Source of the DNA: JBCBSS01 sp039819065
Lineage (GTDB): Bacteria > Bacteroidota > Bacteroidia > Cytophagales > Cyclobacteriaceae
NCBI GenBank assembly: GCA_039819065.1
Contig: JBCBSS010000039.1
Location: forward strand, 1-53,577
DNA length: 53,577 bases
Reading direction: 5' to 3'
Below, in pieces: positions 51,747 to 53,577 of this stretch. The position numbers were made by a program, and so were the translations under genes. A model generated the notes under the pieces. The model was not told the DNA's origin. It did no database searches and saw nothing but the letters and a program-made list of their open reading frames with translations. Each line of letters starts with the position of its first letter. Position 1 is the first letter of the stretch.

Positions 51747-53577
51747 TTATCTAATTTGCTGTCCGATAGTGAATTGGAATAAGGCTCCAGATGGTTCCGC
51801 TCTGCCAGGCAATGTATCAAACCCATAGCCCCAGTTAACACCAATTAGACCAAACGCCGGCATGAAAATTCTGGCTCCAAAACCTGCTGATCTGTATAAG
51901 TCAAATGGGTTAAAGTCAGCGAAGTCATTCCAGTTATTACCTCCTTCGGCAAAAACATAGCCATAGATGGTAGCGGCCTGACCTGTCGTGACTGGATATC
52001 TAAGCTCTAAGGCAAACTTATTGTAAACAATACCTCCACTAATTAGGTTTCTGGTGGCGTCCGTTGGGGCCTGACCAAAATTAGGGGGTGTAATCTGGTT
52101 GTCATCATAACCCCTCATGGCTATGATATCAGTTCCTAATACAAAGTTTTGTCCTGCAAGACCCGCTCCTCCTAAGTTAAACCGTTCAAAAGGTCCGACA
52201 CCTGCTCGATTAGTGTATGAACCAATGAAACCTAGGTGCGCTTTGGATTCAAGTACCAACTTGCCTGCTACCTTAATGTAGTACTTAGCATCAAAAAGCC
52301 ATTTATGGTATTCGATCCACTTATATCTCTCGGCATTACTAGCTGTTTCATAATCTATGTCTCTCCATAAAGAGTAGGGTGGGGTAAGTGCTACACTAAG
52401 AGATATGGTAGAACCAGAACTTGGGTACAAAGGCTGGTCTATATTGTTTCTAGCTATTGTTGTATTAAATACGATACTATTAGCATTTCCGTCTGTGAAA
52501 CCTAACCCTCTATCAACCCAATTTTCTAATTCATATACCAGATAAGACAGGGAATTCTGCAATGAGAAGTAGCTATCAGGCCAGTTAAGTCTTCTTCCCA
52601 ATCCCAAAGTAACACCCCTTAATTTCAAACTTGCATTGAAATCGTCGAATCGCCGTGGTATAGCCTGGTTAGTCTCTGGGTCGATTTCAGGGATAGAAGC
52701 TCTTTGAATGGAATTATTAAGGCTTATTGAGAAAGAATTAGGCTTCTTACCTCCAAGCCATGGTTCAGTGAATGAGAAAGTATAATTCTGGAATTGGCGC
52801 CCATTGGCTTGAACTCTCAACTGCAAACGCTGGCCATCTCCCACAGGAAGAGGTCTCCACTTTTTGATGTGAGGGATATTTCTAACCGAGAAATTGTTAA
52901 AGACTAGTCCTAAAGTACCTACAAAACCAATTGGTCCACCCCAGCCACCAGACAGTTCTATTTGATCACTAGGTTTCTCAACAACAGCCCATTCTATATC
53001 AACAGAGCCGTCAACAGGGTTGGGTCTAGGAATAGGGCTGATTTGTTCTGGGTCGAAGTAACCTAACTGAGATAATCTTTGTTGGCTCCTGATAATCTCA
53101 CTACGGCTGAATTTTTGACCTGGTAGTGTCGTAAGCTCCCTTAGAATTACATGATCGTTGGTTCTATCGTTACCGGTTACAATTACCTTATTAATAGTCG
53201 CTTGGGTGCCTTCAAAAATACGCATCTCCACGTCTATAGAATCCCCCTCAATACCTACTTCAACAGGTGTGATATTAAAGAAAAGATAACCGTTATCCAT
53301 ATAGAGGCTACTGATATCTAAACCTCCTGGGTTGAAACTAAGCTTTTTATCAATTAAATCTTTGTTGTAAATATCACCCTTTTCAATGCCAAGAATACTG
53401 CTTAGTTGTTCTTTAGTATATACATAGTTTCCTGACCATGTTATATCTCTGAAGTAATACCTTTTTCCTTCTTCTACCTTGATATCTACATCAATACTTC
53501 TTCTATCGTGATCATATATCGTGTCACTCACAATTCTAGCGTATCTATAGCCTTTGGCATTATAATAAGCTATAAGT
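51747..53577 (-). CDS. bamA: Outer membrane protein assembly factor BamA, C-terminal part (runs off the window)
   Basis: At least 609 residues of the central barrel protein of the BAM complex are encoded. POTRA-type repeats (VDIKVEEGKRYYFRDITWSG, EGTQATINKVIVTGNDRTNDH) are followed by the 16-strand barrel with PVGDGQRLQLR, FGFGARIFMPAFG-like loops and a C-terminal FTIGQQIR end. The frame is open to position 53577 (AYYNAKGYRYARIVSD precedes the GTG at 53531), so the GTG is internal and the first POTRAs lie outside. It is expected to head the bamA-ompH-ompH transcript. Confidence 0.95.
   Translation of the reverse strand, partial: LIAYYNAKGYRYARIVSDTIYDHDRRSIDVDIKVEEGKRYYFRDITWSGNYVYTKEQLSSILGIEKGDIYNKDLIDKKLSFNPGGLDISSLYMDNGYLFFNITPVEVGIEGDSIDVEMRIFEGTQATINKVIVTGNDRTNDHVILRELTTLPGQKFSRSEIIRSQQRLSQLGYFDPEQISPIPRPNPVDGSVDIEWAVVEKPSDQIELSGGWGGPIGFVGTLGLVFNNFSVRNIPHIKKWRPLPVGDGQRLQLRVQANGRQFQNYTFSFTEPWLGGKKPNSFSISLNNSIQRASIPEIDPETNQAIPRRFDDFNASLKLRGVTLGLGRRLNWPDSYFSLQNSLSYLVYELENWVDRGLGFTDGNANSIVFNTTIARNNIDQPLYPSSGSTISLSVALTPPYSLWRDIDYETASNAERYKWIEYHKWLFDAKYYIKVAGKLVLESKAHLGFIGSYTNRAGVGPFERFNLGGAGLAGQNFVLGTDIIAMRGYDDNQITPPNFGQAPTDATRNLISGGIVYNKFALELRYPVTTGQAATIYGYVFAEGGNNWNDFADFNPFDLYRSAGFGARIFMPAFGLIGVNWGYGFDTLPGRAEPSGALFQFTIGQQIR

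Overview
The window looks like chromosome from a Bacteroidota bacterium, most likely a free-living member of the Cytophagales (inference from gene content, not a database match). The supporting signs are a PorZ-type propeller with a type IX secretion sorting domain, a TonB-dependent receptor with an N-terminal carboxypeptidase-regulatory-like domain, tandem OmpH/Skp genes next to BamA, the mreBCD-mrdA-rodA order, a UbiA/GGGP-synthase-type prenyltransferase, frequent TTG/GTG starts, and promoter-like TAnnTTTG boxes. I see no tRNA, rRNA, IS element, prophage or CRISPR array. No stretch longer than about 290 bp lacks a gene.

Layout. 1-5034 is the end of a surface-polysaccharide cluster: a broken family-2 glycosyltransferase, a WecG/TagA transferase, an O-antigen polymerase/ligase, a polyprenyl glycosylphosphotransferase and a WecA-like GlcNAc-1-P transferase. 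4999-8677 is a sulfate-activation module (cysQ reversed, then cysC, cysD, cysN). It runs on into pheS, a 3-hydroxyacyl-CoA dehydrogenase and a degenerate Rieske-like lipoprotein. 11031-16343 (minus) holds a MoxR ATPase and three periplasmic folding factors of the parvulin/SurA type. 16429-19283 (minus) is a partner-switching module (RsbW-like kinase, STAS protein, membrane GAF-SpoIIE phosphatase), followed by guaB. 21009-23290 (minus) is an sdpR-sdpI-hydrolase operon with a palindromic operator candidate. 23444-28384 holds RlpA, a DUF488 protein, a transglutaminase-like/TPR exported protein, a MORN-repeat lipoprotein and a Tat-type amine oxidase. 28636-33546 is a vitamin and regulator region: PnuC plus a NadR-like kinase, an ECF sigma factor, an Rrf2 regulator, and a TPP riboswitch in front of a TonB-dependent receptor. 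33614-36653 is ubiA-purN-purH. 36736-42238 is the rod-shape operon. 42246-48462 contains an uncharacterised protein, then ferredoxin, tdk, porZ, recO and a 2-oxoglutarate-type oxygenase. 48479-53577 has chrA, an LD-carboxypeptidase, two Skp-like chaperones and the 3' part of bamA, which runs off the window.

How the genes work together. Much of the window concerns the cell envelope: polysaccharide assembly, outer-membrane protein folding (SurA/PpiC, Skp, BamA), type IX secretion (PorZ), and peptidoglycan growth and turnover (Mre/RodA/PBP2, RlpA, LD-carboxypeptidase). The sulfate-activation genes directly abut the polysaccharide cluster, which raises the possibility that PAPS is made for sulfated glycans.

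The most unusual points are these. (1) The first ~80 bp encode, in reverse, an upstream part of the same glycosyltransferase whose C-terminal half follows, so there is a fold-back inversion junction. (2) The WecA-like gene has no ATG/GTG/TTG start that would include its conserved N-terminus. (3) A Rieske-fold lipoprotein has lost its histidine ligands. (4) A thymidine kinase has lost three of its four zinc cysteines. (5) All six convergent gene pairs overlap or nearly touch.
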